Below, one piece after another: positions 43,816 to 52,028 of a stretch of 64,000 bases of DNA. Positions within the stretch are counted from its first letter, which is position 1; every line of letters begins with the position of its first letter. The translations under genes and the position numbers were made by a program. Under the pieces are notes generated by a model, which was not told where the DNA came from, searched no databases, and was given only the letters and a program-made list of their open reading frames with translations. The stretch is from Pseudoramibacter porci (GTDB lineage: Bacteria; Bacillota; Clostridia; Eubacteriales; Eubacteriaceae). The stretch spans positions 107,896-171,895 of the forward strand of contig NZ_VUMO01000004.1 of assembly GCF_009696145.1 (NCBI RefSeq), written 5' to 3'.

Positions 43816-46026
43816 ATGAAAAGGCCGATGCTGGGGATAACACTTGTGATCATGCTTGTTATTTTTAGTTTCGGCTGTATTTTTTGCGATCGTCTTAATC
43901 CGCCGTCGTTTAAAGAACGTAAGGTTGAATTTATTGGCATTATTGATTCGAGAGTCCGGTCCAGGGATCACAAGACGACTTTTGTCTTAAAAAATGTCCA
44001 GCATACTAAGCCGAGAAAGTGGCAAGTGACCTGTTCTGACTACAAACATTCAGTTATTCAATCATTAAAGCCCGGTGATGTCATTGAAGGGAAAGGGCAA
44101 ATGAGCATGGCCCGCGGAAAACACAATCCGGGTGGATTTAATTATTACGTCTATCTTAAATCCAAACACATCGATGCCTGTCTATACCTATCGCCGAGTT
44201 CTCCTGTGACAAAGATAGGGGAATGGCGGTCTCCGTATTACAGTATATTGGCGGTCAGAGAAAAAATGATCGATGCTTGTAATAAGGCATTTGAACCGAA
44301 AGCTGCACATTTTATTACTGGCATTTGTTTTGGAGAGTTGCAGGGAGATACTGAGCTCAGAGAGCAGTTTTCAGATGCTGGGATTGCGCATGTCCTGGCA
44401 GTATCTGGGCTTCACACCGGATATTTGTGTATGTTGGTCCTTGCTTTATGCCAGCGCGCTCAACTGGAGGATAGAAAAACATTTAGTCTGTTGGCAGCTG
44501 TTTTGCTCGTATATAATACACTGACGGGATTTTCAGTATCTGTCGTGCGCGCTTCGATTATGCTGTTGGCGTCGTCATCAGGCCGTTTATTTAAAAGGCA
44601 TGTAGATACGTTATCCGCATTGGGTTTGGCTGCCTCTGTCATTCTATTGATTTGGCCGTATTGCTTATTTACCGCAAGCTTTCAAATGAGTTTCGGTGCT
44701 GTTTTGTCCTTTGTTTTGTTTAATCAGCCCCTATATTTTCGCGCGGCAAAAGAACTTCACATTGATGATCAAGAGACACTGGCAGGTCAGAGCTTGTCAG
44801 CTGCGATTACATCATGCACAGCGCTCGTCGGGACTTGGCCGGCAACCATGGTGCATTTTCATTATGTCAGCGTGATTGGGTTAGTGGGTAATCTTGTACT
44901 GGTGCCTTTAGTGGGTGTGCTGTTAATCGTTTCATGGGCAGTTCTTCCGTTTTTATGGCTGCTTCCCAATTTATATGTCATTTTAGGCTTTGTACCTGCA
45001 GTTTTATCCGGAATCATTTTCGATCTTATAGAACAAATCAATCGACTTAGTTTTCTCAATTTTTCAAGCGGAAAATTTTTCGACTTTATTTTTCCACTCA
45101 GTATGATGATTGTCATTCTTGTCTTTTATGCAGCTGGTTATATCGACCTCAATCGAAAAACAAATCGCGTTATCCTGTCGATTTGTGTGACTTTCCTTTG
45201 TGTATGGATGATATTTCCGGCTGTTCTGCCCGGGAAATTAAAAATTATCTATTTAGATGTGGGACAAGGGGATGCGGCACTGATTGAGACACCCAATCAA
45301 CATTTTTACATGATTGATGGCGGAGGATATGAACCGGCAGTTCCGGGCCAGCAGACATCGGCAAAAAGAGATCCGATTTCAGAATCGGTTTTACTGCCGG
45401 CGCTTTATTCTGAGGGCATTGATCACTTAGACGGTGTATTTATCAGCCACAATCATGCAGATCATGCTCAGGGTTTGGAAGAATTAATCAATGGGAAAAT
45501 ACCGATCGGTCACATTTACGTCAGTACGAAGTATAATGGTCCATTACTTGCGCAAAAGCACACGCCGATCACGCAGCTGGGAGAAAATGAACATATTGAG
45601 TCTCCTGATCATGTGGATTTTCAGGTTTTATGGCCGGATACGTGGGTTGATCCGCTGCCGGACGATGAACAGAATGAACATTCTATGGTGATTCGATGTG
45701 TGTTTCAAGATAAGAAATTTTTATTTACAGGAGATGCCGGCCTTGCAACAGAAGGGATGCTTTCGGGAGAAAACGTAAAAGCTGATGTCTTAAAAATCGG
45801 ACATCATGGGTCAGATTCTGCCACATCTTCAGCATTTTTAAAGAAGGTCCGCCCTGAACTTGCCGTCATTTCTGTCGGTGCATACAATCGATACGGCCAT
45901 CCCGATCAAAAAATACTAACGCGACTGAAGAAACAGGGAATTTCATATTTGAGGACGGATCAGAATGGAGCGATCCAAGTGACAACAGACGGAAAAACCA
46001 TAAAGGTCAGAACCTATGCGCAATAA
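43816..46026 (+). CDS. comEC: ComEC/Rec2 DNA-uptake channel protein
   Basis: Polytopic membrane protein through which one DNA strand enters the cytoplasm during transformation. Order: an N-terminal DUF4131 region after one helix (about 1-165), the Competence membrane domain with VSGLHTGY and about eight further helices (170-465), and a C-terminal metallo-beta-lactamase-like domain with DVGQGDAA, SHNHADH (about residue 546), FTGDA and KIGHHGS, thought to degrade the non-transported strand. 736 aa is full-length. GCAGGAG precedes the ATG. Followed by holA, the standard Firmicute order. Confidence 0.93.
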   Translation: MKRPMLGITLVIMLVIFSFGCIFCDRLNPPSFKERKVEFIGIIDSRVRSRDHKTTFVLKNVQHTKPRKWQVTCSDYKHSVIQSLKPGDVIEGKGQMSMARGKHNPGGFNYYVYLKSKHIDACLYLSPSSPVTKIGEWRSPYYSILAVREKMIDACNKAFEPKAAHFITGICFGELQGDTELREQFSDAGIAHVLAVSGLHTGYLCMLVLALCQRAQLEDRKTFSLLAAVLLVYNTLTGFSVSVVRASIMLLASSSGRLFKRHVDTLSALGLAASVILLIWPYCLFTASFQMSFGAVLSFVLFNQPLYFRAAKELHIDDQETLAGQSLSAAITSCTALVGTWPATMVHFHYVSVIGLVGNLVLVPLVGVLLIVSWAVLPFLWLLPNLYVILGFVPAVLSGIIFDLIEQINRLSFLNFSSGKFFDFIFPLSMMIVILVFYAAGYIDLNRKTNRVILSICVTFLCVWMIFPAVLPGKLKIIYLDVGQGDAALIETPNQHFYMIDGGGYEPAVPGQQTSAKRDPISESVLLPALYSEGIDHLDGVFISHNHADHAQGLEELINGKIPIGHIYVSTKYNGPLLAQKHTPITQLGENEHIESPDHVDFQVLWPDTWVDPLPDDEQNEHSMVIRCVFQDKKFLFTGDAGLATEGMLSGENVKADVLKIGHHGSDSATSSAFLKKVRPELAVISVGAYNRYGHPDQKILTRLKKQGISYLRTDQNGAIQVTTDGKTIKVRTYAQ

Positions 46027-46039
46027 GGGTGCATTTTTA

Positions 46040-46048
46040 TGATAAAAT
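46040..46048 (+). promoter_or_regulatory. Extended -10 before holA (possible leaderless start)
   Basis: TGATAAAAT (TG at 46040, hexamer 46043-46048) lies 7 bases before the holA ATG; no matching -35 is seen. Confidence 0.5.
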
Positions 46049-46055
46049 AAGCGAC

Positions 46056-47084
46056 ATGAATTACCAACAACTTTTAAAGAATATCAAACAAAATAATTTT
46101 TCACTGTTATATTTGTTCTCGGGGCCAGAACAATACATTGCGAACATGATGGTTGACAATTTAATCAAAGCAGCCGTACCAGAAGCCATGTATCAGCTTA
46201 ACGTGATGTCATTTTCGGAAAAGGATACGGAAATTTCAGATATTATCGAAATTTGCAGGCAACTGCCGATGATGAGTGCCTATCGAGTCGTAATTGTGCG
46301 AGAAGAAGTAGGATTAATGCGTACAGCCGCAAAAGAGACTGTAAAGGCATTTTCGGATTATCTCGTATCGCCAGAGCCAACAACGATATTAATTATTCTT
46401 GACAGCAAACCAGATAAGCGAAAAAAGATCTATAAACAATTAACTAAAAATGGTACGCTGGTCGATTTTGAAAAACTGTCACTGGTTGCATTGGAAAATT
46501 GGATAGCGATGCGGTTGAAACGGGAAAATAAAACGATCAGCGGCAGAGCCTTGAAATACGCGATTGAGCGAAGCCGGTACATTCAAAGTGAAAATGTGAA
46601 TGTAGAAATGATGGATCATTGGACCGCACAGATGATCGATTTTGCTGGAACTGAAAATTCAATCGGTATAGAAACAGTCGAAGCCGTGATCCCGGAAGCC
46701 ATTGACGACAATATATTTAAGATGATCGACGCGGCCATTAGCGGCGAAACTGGACATGCCCTGCAAATGTTGGATTTATTCTATCATCAAGGCGAATCGC
46801 CTTTTGGTGTTTTCGGTCTGATGACTGGGCAGATCCGAACGATGACAGAAGTGGGGATGTTGGCAGAGCGTCACATCTCGATCTCTCAAATTGCGAAGCA
46901 GGTGAGGCGCCCCTTATTTGTCGTAAAAAAGATGGCACGGCGCTGCAATCAAATTGGAGTGATGCAGCTGAAAAGAATGATGATCTCACTGGCTGATATA
47001 GATTTGTCGATGAAAACAGGAAAAATTGATCCAGAGCTTGCCATATCTCTGCTCATGATGCGTTTATCGAGACAAAAAAAATAA
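46056..47084 (+). CDS. holA: DNA polymerase III delta subunit
   Basis: Clamp-loader subunit that opens the beta sliding clamp. The N-terminal part NNFSLLYLFSGPEQYIA is the typical HolA start; a AAA+-like fold without a canonical Walker motif and a C-terminal collar domain follow (HQGESPFGVFGLMTGQIR). The 342 aa fit the family. ATG 46056 is preferred over a GTG at 46029: the family N-terminus begins there. No Shine-Dalgarno is visible for either; the ATG is 7 bases after an extended -10. Its stop overlaps the terminator of rpsT on the other strand. Confidence 0.88.
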   Translation: MNYQQLLKNIKQNNFSLLYLFSGPEQYIANMMVDNLIKAAVPEAMYQLNVMSFSEKDTEISDIIEICRQLPMMSAYRVVIVREEVGLMRTAAKETVKAFSDYLVSPEPTTILIILDSKPDKRKKIYKQLTKNGTLVDFEKLSLVALENWIAMRLKRENKTISGRALKYAIERSRYIQSENVNVEMMDHWTAQMIDFAGTENSIGIETVEAVIPEAIDDNIFKMIDAAISGETGHALQMLDLFYHQGESPFGVFGLMTGQIRTMTEVGMLAERHISISQIAKQVRRPLFVVKKMARRCNQIGVMQLKRMMISLADIDLSMKTGKIDPELAISLLMMRLSRQKK

Positions 47085-47105
47085 GGTGATCGATCGGATC
47101 ACCTT
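47073..47105 (-). terminator. Terminator of rpsT (- strand)
   Basis: AAGGTGATC and GATCACCTT (47083-47091 and 47097-47105) form a 9-bp stem; on the - strand it is followed by a T run (complement of the A run at 47074-47081). It overlaps the holA stop. Confidence 0.85.
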
Positions 47106-47133
47106 GAGACACGTGTTAGGGAATAAACGAGAA

Positions 47134-47400
47134 TTAGTCAGTAACAGAATTAAGAGCTTTGGCCAACTGGCTTTTTTTGTTAGATGCTTTGTTTTTGTGG
47201 ATAACGTGTTTGGCAACGGCCTTGTCCCATTGTTTGGCAGCGACGTTGTATGCCTTCTGTGCGTTTTCCTTGTTGCCTTCCGCAACAGCAGCCTGGAACT
47301 GTTTTTCAACAGTTTTCAAGTTTGTGCGAACAGCTTTGTTACGCATCCGTGCAATTTCGTTGGTTTTTGCTCTTTTAATAGCAGATTTGATATTTGCCAT
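47134..47400 (-). CDS. rpsT: Ribosomal protein S20
   Basis: Small 16S-rRNA-binding protein of the 30S subunit. The 88 aa are Lys/Ala-rich with the N-terminal signature ANIKSAIKRAK and family motif NKASNKKSQLAKA. Length is normal. A strong Shine-Dalgarno (GAGGAGGT) precedes the ATG, and a consensus promoter lies upstream. Position between holA and lepA, on the opposite strand, is conserved in Firmicutes. gpr and spoIIP, which in spore-formers sit between rpsT and lepA, are absent. Confidence 0.96.
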   Translation of the reverse strand: MANIKSAIKRAKTNEIARMRNKAVRTNLKTVEKQFQAAVAEGNKENAQKAYNVAAKQWDKAVAKHVIHKNKASNKKSQLAKALNSVTD

Positions 47401-47438
47401 GTTCTAGCAGACCTCCTCATTTATTGTTTAACGACCGA

Positions 47439-47467
47439 ATTATAGCACAACATCTACAGAGAAACAA
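47439..47467 (-). promoter_or_regulatory. Promoter for rpsT
   Basis: On the - strand: TTGTTT (47467-47462), 17-bp spacer ending in TGC, TATAAT (47444-47439), an extended -10. Confidence 0.85.
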
Positions 47468-47484
47468 GCGAAAACACGAATCTT

Positions 47485-47524
47485 TTGACAAAATGCTGAT
47501 AATAAGGGAAAATTATGATAAAAT
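47485..47524 (+). promoter_or_regulatory. Promoter region for lepA
   Basis: TTGACA at 47485-47490 with a weak GAAAAT at 47508-47513; an alternative is the extended -10 TGATAAAAT ending at 47524. Confidence 0.5.
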
Positions 47525-47569
47525 ACCTTGGATTAATTCAATAAAAGAAAACAATAAAAAGAGGCATAA

Positions 47570-49378
47570 ATGGCAAAAACACAACAGGAAAGAACGCGCA
47601 ATTTTTCAATTATTGCGCACATTGACCATGGCAAATCAACTTTGGCAGACCGTTTGATTGAAAAGACAGGTCTTATTTCCGCCCATGATATGGAGGATCA
47701 ACTGCTCGACAATATGGATATCGAGAGGGAGCGCGGTATCACCATTAAGCTTCAGGCGATCCGTTTGCTCTACAAGGCTAAGGATGGGGAATCCTACATA
47801 TTAAATTTAATTGATACGCCGGGCCATGTGGATTTTACATACGAGGTTTCCAGATCCTTGGCGGCCTGCGAAGGGGCTGTCCTTGTCGTTGACGCTTCTC
47901 AGGGAATTGAAGCGCAGACTATCGCCAATACCTATCTGGCGCTGGACAATGATTTAGAAATTTTACCCGTCATTAACAAAATTGATCTACCGTCTGCGGA
48001 ACCGGATCGGGTCAAAGGAGAAGTTGAAGATATATTGGGATTGCCGGCTGACGAGGCGCCGCTTATTTCAGCAAAAAACGACATGAATATTGAAGATGTT
48101 CTTGAAGACATTGTGCAAAATGTGCCGGCCCCGACAGGTGACCCAGACGCACCATTGAAAGCGCTGATCTTTGACTCGTATTACGACACTTACCGCGGTG
48201 TTATTGCCTCTGTCCGCGTAGTTGAAGGGACAATCAAAGCGGGAATGCGGGTACACCTCATGGCAGGCGGTTTAGATTTTGACGTTGAAGAAGTAGGGTT
48301 CTTTGAAAATAAGCTTTATCCGGGAGAAAAGCTGCAGGCAGGAGATGTCGGTTATGTTGTCGCTGGCGTAAAAACAGTTGGGGATACAGAAGTTGGCGAT
48401 ACGATTACGGAAAAGGCGAGACCCGCCGCTGAACCGCTTCCGGGTTACAAAAAAGTAGTCCCAATGGTTTATTGCGGAATTTATCCAGCGGATGGCGCAA
48501 AATATGAGGATTTAAAAGAGGCCCTGGCAAAACTGAAGCTGAATGATGCGTCGTTGTTATATGAACCGGAAACATCTATAGCTTTGGGATTTGGATTTCG
48601 TTGCGGTTTTTTGGGTCTATTGCATATGGAAATTATTCAGGAAAGATTGGAGCGGGAATTTAATTTAGACTTGGTCACAACGGCGCCATCGGTTATTTAC
48701 AAGGTGATAAAGACCGACGGTCAAACGTTAATGGTTGATAATCCGGCCAATCTTCCAGATCCTTCCGAAATCTCAGAAATGGAAGAACCGATTGTCGATG
48801 CGTCCATTATGGTTCCCAGTGATTATCTCGGTCAAGTCATGGAACTTTGTCAGGAACGACGGGGAACTTACATCAATATGGAATACCTCGAGGAAACGCG
48901 AGTTAATATTCATTATGAAATGCCCCTTAATGAAATTGTGTACGACTTTTTTGACGCTCTAAAATCCAGGACGCGAGGTTATGCGTCTTTGGACTATGAG
49001 ATAAAATCTTATCAGTCTGCCGATTTAGTTAAGCTCGATATTTTGCTCAATGGCGAAATGGTCGATGCCCTTTCTTTTATATTTCCAAGAGAAAAAGCCA
49101 TTGCGAGAGGGCGTGCGATTTGTAAAAAACTCAAGGAAACGATTCCGAGACAAATGTTTGAGATTCCGATTCAAGCTGCGATCGGTAATCGGATTGTTGC
49201 GAGAGAGACCATTTCCGCTTTGCGTAAAGACGTTTTAGCAAAATGCTACGGCGGCGATATTACTCGAAAACGGAAGCTGCTTGAAAAGCAGAAGGCCGGA
49301 AAGAAGCGGATGCGGCAGGTTGGAAGTGTTGAAGTACCGCAGGAAGCCTTCATGTCTGTATTGAAGCTGGATAGTTAG
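47570..49378 (+). CDS. lepA: Elongation factor 4 (LepA)
   Basis: Translational GTPase that acts on the ribosome, proposed to help back-translocation or subunit assembly. G1 motif AHIDHGKST (residues 16-24), G2/G3 DTPGHVDF, G4 NKID and the LepA-specific C-terminal domain ([25 protein letters not shown]) are all present. 602 aa is exactly typical. AGAGGC precedes the ATG. Unlike many Firmicutes, hemN, hrcA and dnaK do not follow it; a bidirectional terminator and the - strand malQ do. Confidence 0.96.
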   Translation: MAKTQQERTRNFSIIAHIDHGKSTLADRLIEKTGLISAHDMEDQLLDNMDIERERGITIKLQAIRLLYKAKDGESYILNLIDTPGHVDFTYEVSRSLAACEGAVLVVDASQGIEAQTIANTYLALDNDLEILPVINKIDLPSAEPDRVKGEVEDILGLPADEAPLISAKNDMNIEDVLEDIVQNVPAPTGDPDAPLKALIFDSYYDTYRGVIASVRVVEGTIKAGMRVHLMAGGLDFDVEEVGFFENKLYPGEKLQAGDVGYVVAGVKTVGDTEVGDTITEKARPAAEPLPGYKKVVPMVYCGIYPADGAKYEDLKEALAKLKLNDASLLYEPETSIALGFGFRCGFLGLLHMEIIQERLEREFNLDLVTTAPSVIYKVIKTDGQTLMVDNPANLPDPSEISEMEEPIVDASIMVPSDYLGQVMELCQERRGTYINMEYLEETRVNIHYEMPLNEIVYDFFDALKSRTRGYASLDYEIKSYQSADLVKLDILLNGEMVDALSFIFPREKAIARGRAICKKLKETIPRQMFEIPIQAAIGNRIVARETISALRKDVLAKCYGGDITRKRKLLEKQKAGKKRMRQVGSVEVPQEAFMSVLKLDS

Positions 49379-49385
49379 AAACAGA

Positions 49386-49433
49386 AAAAAGCCCGTACAA
49401 ACGGAAGTGTATGTTCGGTTGTGAGGGCTTTTT
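49386..49433. terminator. Bidirectional terminator between lepA and malQ
   Basis: AAAAAGCCC at 49386-49394 pairs with GGGCTTTTT at 49425-49433; the long inner loop has weaker pairing. T runs occur on both strands. Confidence 0.8.
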
Positions 49434-49441
49434 AAGTTAGA

Positions 49442-51028
49442 TTAGAAAGCAGTTTGAGAATGGGGATTCATGCGCTTGTAGATCCGGTTCATTTCGTAGA
49501 TCCATTTTGTATCAGCGGAATCAATCGCATCTTGCGGCAGACGGAATTTCCAGTTTCCCTCAGCCTGACCGGGCGTATTGGTTCTGGAATCGGCGCCGTA
49601 TCCCAGCAAATCCTGCATTGGGATAATGGCAAGACGTGCACTGCTCATCCAAAGCAAGCGAATCAGTGCATGGCAGGAATCGCTGTGGGGGCCGCCTTGT
49701 TGCCATTCATCTCCTTGGCAGGGATAGTTGCAGTATTCAAAGGCAAATTTTCTAGCGCCTTCATTCAATTCCCAGAGATAGCCCAGCAAAGTGTTGTTGT
49801 CGTGGGTGCCTGTGTAGGCAACGGTATTGGGAATATAATTGTGCGGCCAATGGATGCCGTCGCCAGCGTCGATGAAGGCAAATTGCAGGACGCGCATGCC
49901 GGGAAATCCTGAATCGGCCAACAGCTGTCTGACGCCATCATCTTGAACGCCAAGGTCTTCTGCAATGATGCGCGGACTAGAAAAATTGAAGGTTTCAAAG
50001 ACGTGATTGAACAAATCCATTCCTGGACCTGGCAGCCATTTACCGTTTTTTGCCGTTTTTTCTCCTACGGGGACAGACCAATAGGCGGAGAAAGCTCGGA
50101 AGTGATCAATTCTGACGGTGTCAAATAAAGTCAGCGCCATCTCTAAGCGGTCAAGCCACCATTTATAATTCTGTTCTTTAAGAGCGTCCCAATTATATAA
50201 CGGATTGCCCCACAATTGACCATCTTCTGAAAAATAGTCGGGTGGAACACCGGCTACCGTTTTAGGCGTCCCATCTTCATTTAGATCAAAACATTCGGGA
50301 TGTGTCCAGACATCTGGACTTTGTAATGCGACATACATCGGCATATCGCCGATAATATAGATATGATGGGCATTGGCGTAGGCTTTGATTTCATCCCATT
50401 GCGTAAAAAATAAATACTGCAAAAAAATTTGGAATTCGATTTCCTCAGACAATTTGTCGGTTGCCTTTTGGATGGCCGCTGCATTCCGGTCTCGTAAACC
50501 GGCCTCCCAATTAATCCAGCATTCTTCGCCGGTATCCGCTGAAATAGCGGTGTATAGTGCGTAGTCTTCAAGCCAAGGCTGCGTTTTTTTAAATTGTTTA
50601 ATTTTTTCTCTTAATTGATCATCGGCACGATTAAAGGCTTTTCGAAATAAGTCGACTCGCGTTTCGCGGATAAAATCGTAGGCGACAGCCCATGGTGTTT
50701 CATCGTATCGCGCCGTCTGGACTTCGTCTTCAGTTAATAGTCCAGCATCTTTTAAACGTTCAGGGTCGATGAAAAAAGGGTTGCCTGCAAAAGCAGAAAC
50801 AGCCTGATAAGGGGAGTTGAAGGCGTCTATTGGTCCAAAGGGGAGCACTTGCCAATAAGAACAGCCGATTTTGACGAGAAAATCGATAAATTTTTTAGCA
50901 GATGCGCCAAAAGTTCCAATCCCGAAATCACCGGGCAGAGCAGAAACCGGCATTAAAATGCCAGATGCGCGATCAAATAACGGAGACCGCTGCATGTGTG
51001 CAAGAGGGGTTGTAGTATTTTTTTTCAT
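49442..51028 (-). CDS. malQ: 4-alpha-glucanotransferase (amylomaltase)
   Basis: GH77 enzyme that transfers alpha-1,4-glucan segments, in glycogen or maltodextrin metabolism. RASGILMPVSALPGDFGIG near the N-terminus, DTVRIDHFRAF with the nucleophile Asp, IIAEDLG with the acid/base Glu and YTGTHDNNT are the GH77 signatures. 528 aa is standard for the bacterial amylomaltase type. AAGGAAA precedes the ATG. It is the last of three - strand genes; the preceding HAD phosphatase ends 22 bases upstream. No glycogen phosphorylase or maltose transporter is nearby. Confidence 0.93.
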   Translation of the reverse strand: MKKNTTTPLAHMQRSPLFDRASGILMPVSALPGDFGIGTFGASAKKFIDFLVKIGCSYWQVLPFGPIDAFNSPYQAVSAFAGNPFFIDPERLKDAGLLTEDEVQTARYDETPWAVAYDFIRETRVDLFRKAFNRADDQLREKIKQFKKTQPWLEDYALYTAISADTGEECWINWEAGLRDRNAAAIQKATDKLSEEIEFQIFLQYLFFTQWDEIKAYANAHHIYIIGDMPMYVALQSPDVWTHPECFDLNEDGTPKTVAGVPPDYFSEDGQLWGNPLYNWDALKEQNYKWWLDRLEMALTLFDTVRIDHFRAFSAYWSVPVGEKTAKNGKWLPGPGMDLFNHVFETFNFSSPRIIAEDLGVQDDGVRQLLADSGFPGMRVLQFAFIDAGDGIHWPHNYIPNTVAYTGTHDNNTLLGYLWELNEGARKFAFEYCNYPCQGDEWQQGGPHSDSCHALIRLLWMSSARLAIIPMQDLLGYGADSRTNTPGQAEGNWKFRLPQDAIDSADTKWIYEMNRIYKRMNPHSQTAF

Positions 51029-51050
51029 AGTTTCCTTATCGTATTTGTTT

Positions 51051-51710
51051 TTATAAAGTCGATAAAAATGTGTTTAGATCGTCGACTGAGTCCGAAATGT
51101 GTAGCGGATGCCATGGATCAGCGTCGGCGGCTGAATGGAAGCCGTAGCCGTAGGTGACGGCGACAAAGGGCATCATTTTTTTCCATGCGCCGAACGCGTC
51201 GAATCGGCTGTCACCAACGAGGAGCGCATCGCGCGTTGTTAAAGACAGATGATCAAGAGCCCGCTGCATAATATCCGATTTTTTTGCAGTAATGTGGTTT
51301 GGGGTTACGCCGCAAATCGTATCAAAAAATTGATCTAATTGGCCGGCCTCCAAAGTCTTTCGCGCAATGACTTCGCCCTTTAATGTCGAAACAGCCAGCA
51401 GATAACCGCGATCTTTCAACTGCATTAATAATTCCGCCATTCCAGGGTAAGATAGTGAAAGCTGATAACTGTATTTTTTTTGATACGCGCGATGCAAATG
51501 CGAGGCTTCGATGCCTTCTGTCTCGGAGATTCCGAAGGTCTTCATGTAAGACTGAACGAGAGGCGGTCCGACGAGTGTGTGCAGTGTTTTGTCGTCAATT
51601 TCAGGCCAGCCTTTCAGTTTTTGAACGTGGCGGAATGCGGCAAAAATGCCGGGGCCGGTGTCCATTAGTGTGCCGTCGAGATCCCAGAGAATGGCTTTAT
51701 AATGTCCCAT
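51051..51710 (-). CDS. HAD-superfamily phosphatase (phosphoglycolate phosphatase-like)
   Basis: A 219-aa haloacid-dehalogenase hydrolase with a helical cap (class I). Motif I is DLDGTLMD (near residue 9), motif II STLKG, motif III Lys in AKKSD, motif IV GDSRFDAFGA. Closest in type to Gph/PpaX-like enzymes; the substrate cannot be told. I take the start at 51710 (MGHYKAIL) because it puts motif I at the usual place and overlaps the end of the upstream gene; an in-frame ATG at 51734 would add 8 residues. Neither start has a strong Shine-Dalgarno, so coupling to the upstream gene is likely. Confidence 0.82.
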   Translation of the reverse strand: MGHYKAILWDLDGTLMDTGPGIFAAFRHVQKLKGWPEIDDKTLHTLVGPPLVQSYMKTFGISETEGIEASHLHRAYQKKYSYQLSLSYPGMAELLMQLKDRGYLLAVSTLKGEVIARKTLEAGQLDQFFDTICGVTPNHITAKKSDIMQRALDHLSLTTRDALLVGDSRFDAFGAWKKMMPFVAVTYGYGFHSAADADPWHPLHISDSVDDLNTFLSTL

Positions 51711-51948
51711 GGGCAGATAAGTTGTACTGGGCATCCAGCATTTCTTTAGCCGATTTTAATAACTGAGTGATAGACAGTGGCAGGCGGATGTCTCGAATTT
51801 CAATGATGTTTAAGGGATTATTCAATGCGCGCTTTGTGATGGTGTATCCGTGGTCATAAACTCTCGGACGTACTTCCACTTCGAATTGATTATTAGATAT
51901 GACGGCGCTCTTGCCGCTTTTGATTCGTGTTTCAAATTTTTCTAGCAT
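51697..51948 (-). CDS. Small hypothetical protein upstream of HAD phosphatase
   Basis: An 83-aa protein of unknown family. It has a predicted beta-rich middle (EVEVRPRVYDHGYTI) and a helical C-terminus (SITQLLKSAKEMLDA); no membrane segment, Cys pair or known motif. It is real by context: AGGAGG 5 bases before the ATG, and its 3' end overlaps the HAD gene by 14 bases, suggesting translational coupling. A TATAAT on the - strand (51984-51979) could be its promoter -10. It is first of the three-gene unit with the HAD phosphatase and malQ. Confidence 0.65.
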   Translation of the reverse strand: MLEKFETRIKSGKSAVISNNQFEVEVRPRVYDHGYTITKRALNNPLNIIEIRDIRLPLSITQLLKSAKEMLDAQYNLSAHGTL

Positions 51949-51978
51949 GTGAGCCTCCTATCAAGTCGATGTGGCATT

Positions 51979-51984
51979 ATTATA
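51979..51984 (-). promoter_or_regulatory. Probable -10 of the malQ block promoter
   Basis: TATAAT on the - strand, with only a weak T-rich -35. It lies back-to-back with the uvrC promoter. Confidence 0.45.
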
Positions 51985-51993
51985 ACAAAAAGA

Positions 51994-52022
51994 TTGAAAA
52001 AATAAAGTATTTTGACTATGAT
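51994..52022 (+). promoter_or_regulatory. Promoter giving a probably leaderless uvrC mRNA
   Basis: TTGAAA at 51994-51999, 17-bp spacer, TATGAT at 52017-52022. The uvrC ATG begins at 52029, the expected transcription start. Confidence 0.6.
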
Positions 52023-52028
52023 AATAAC

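Noticed and set aside
47086..47445. Hydrophobic open frame antisense to rpsT
   Set aside because: Complement of the Lys/Ala-rich S20 gene; hydrophobicity is a by-product of the reverse strand.
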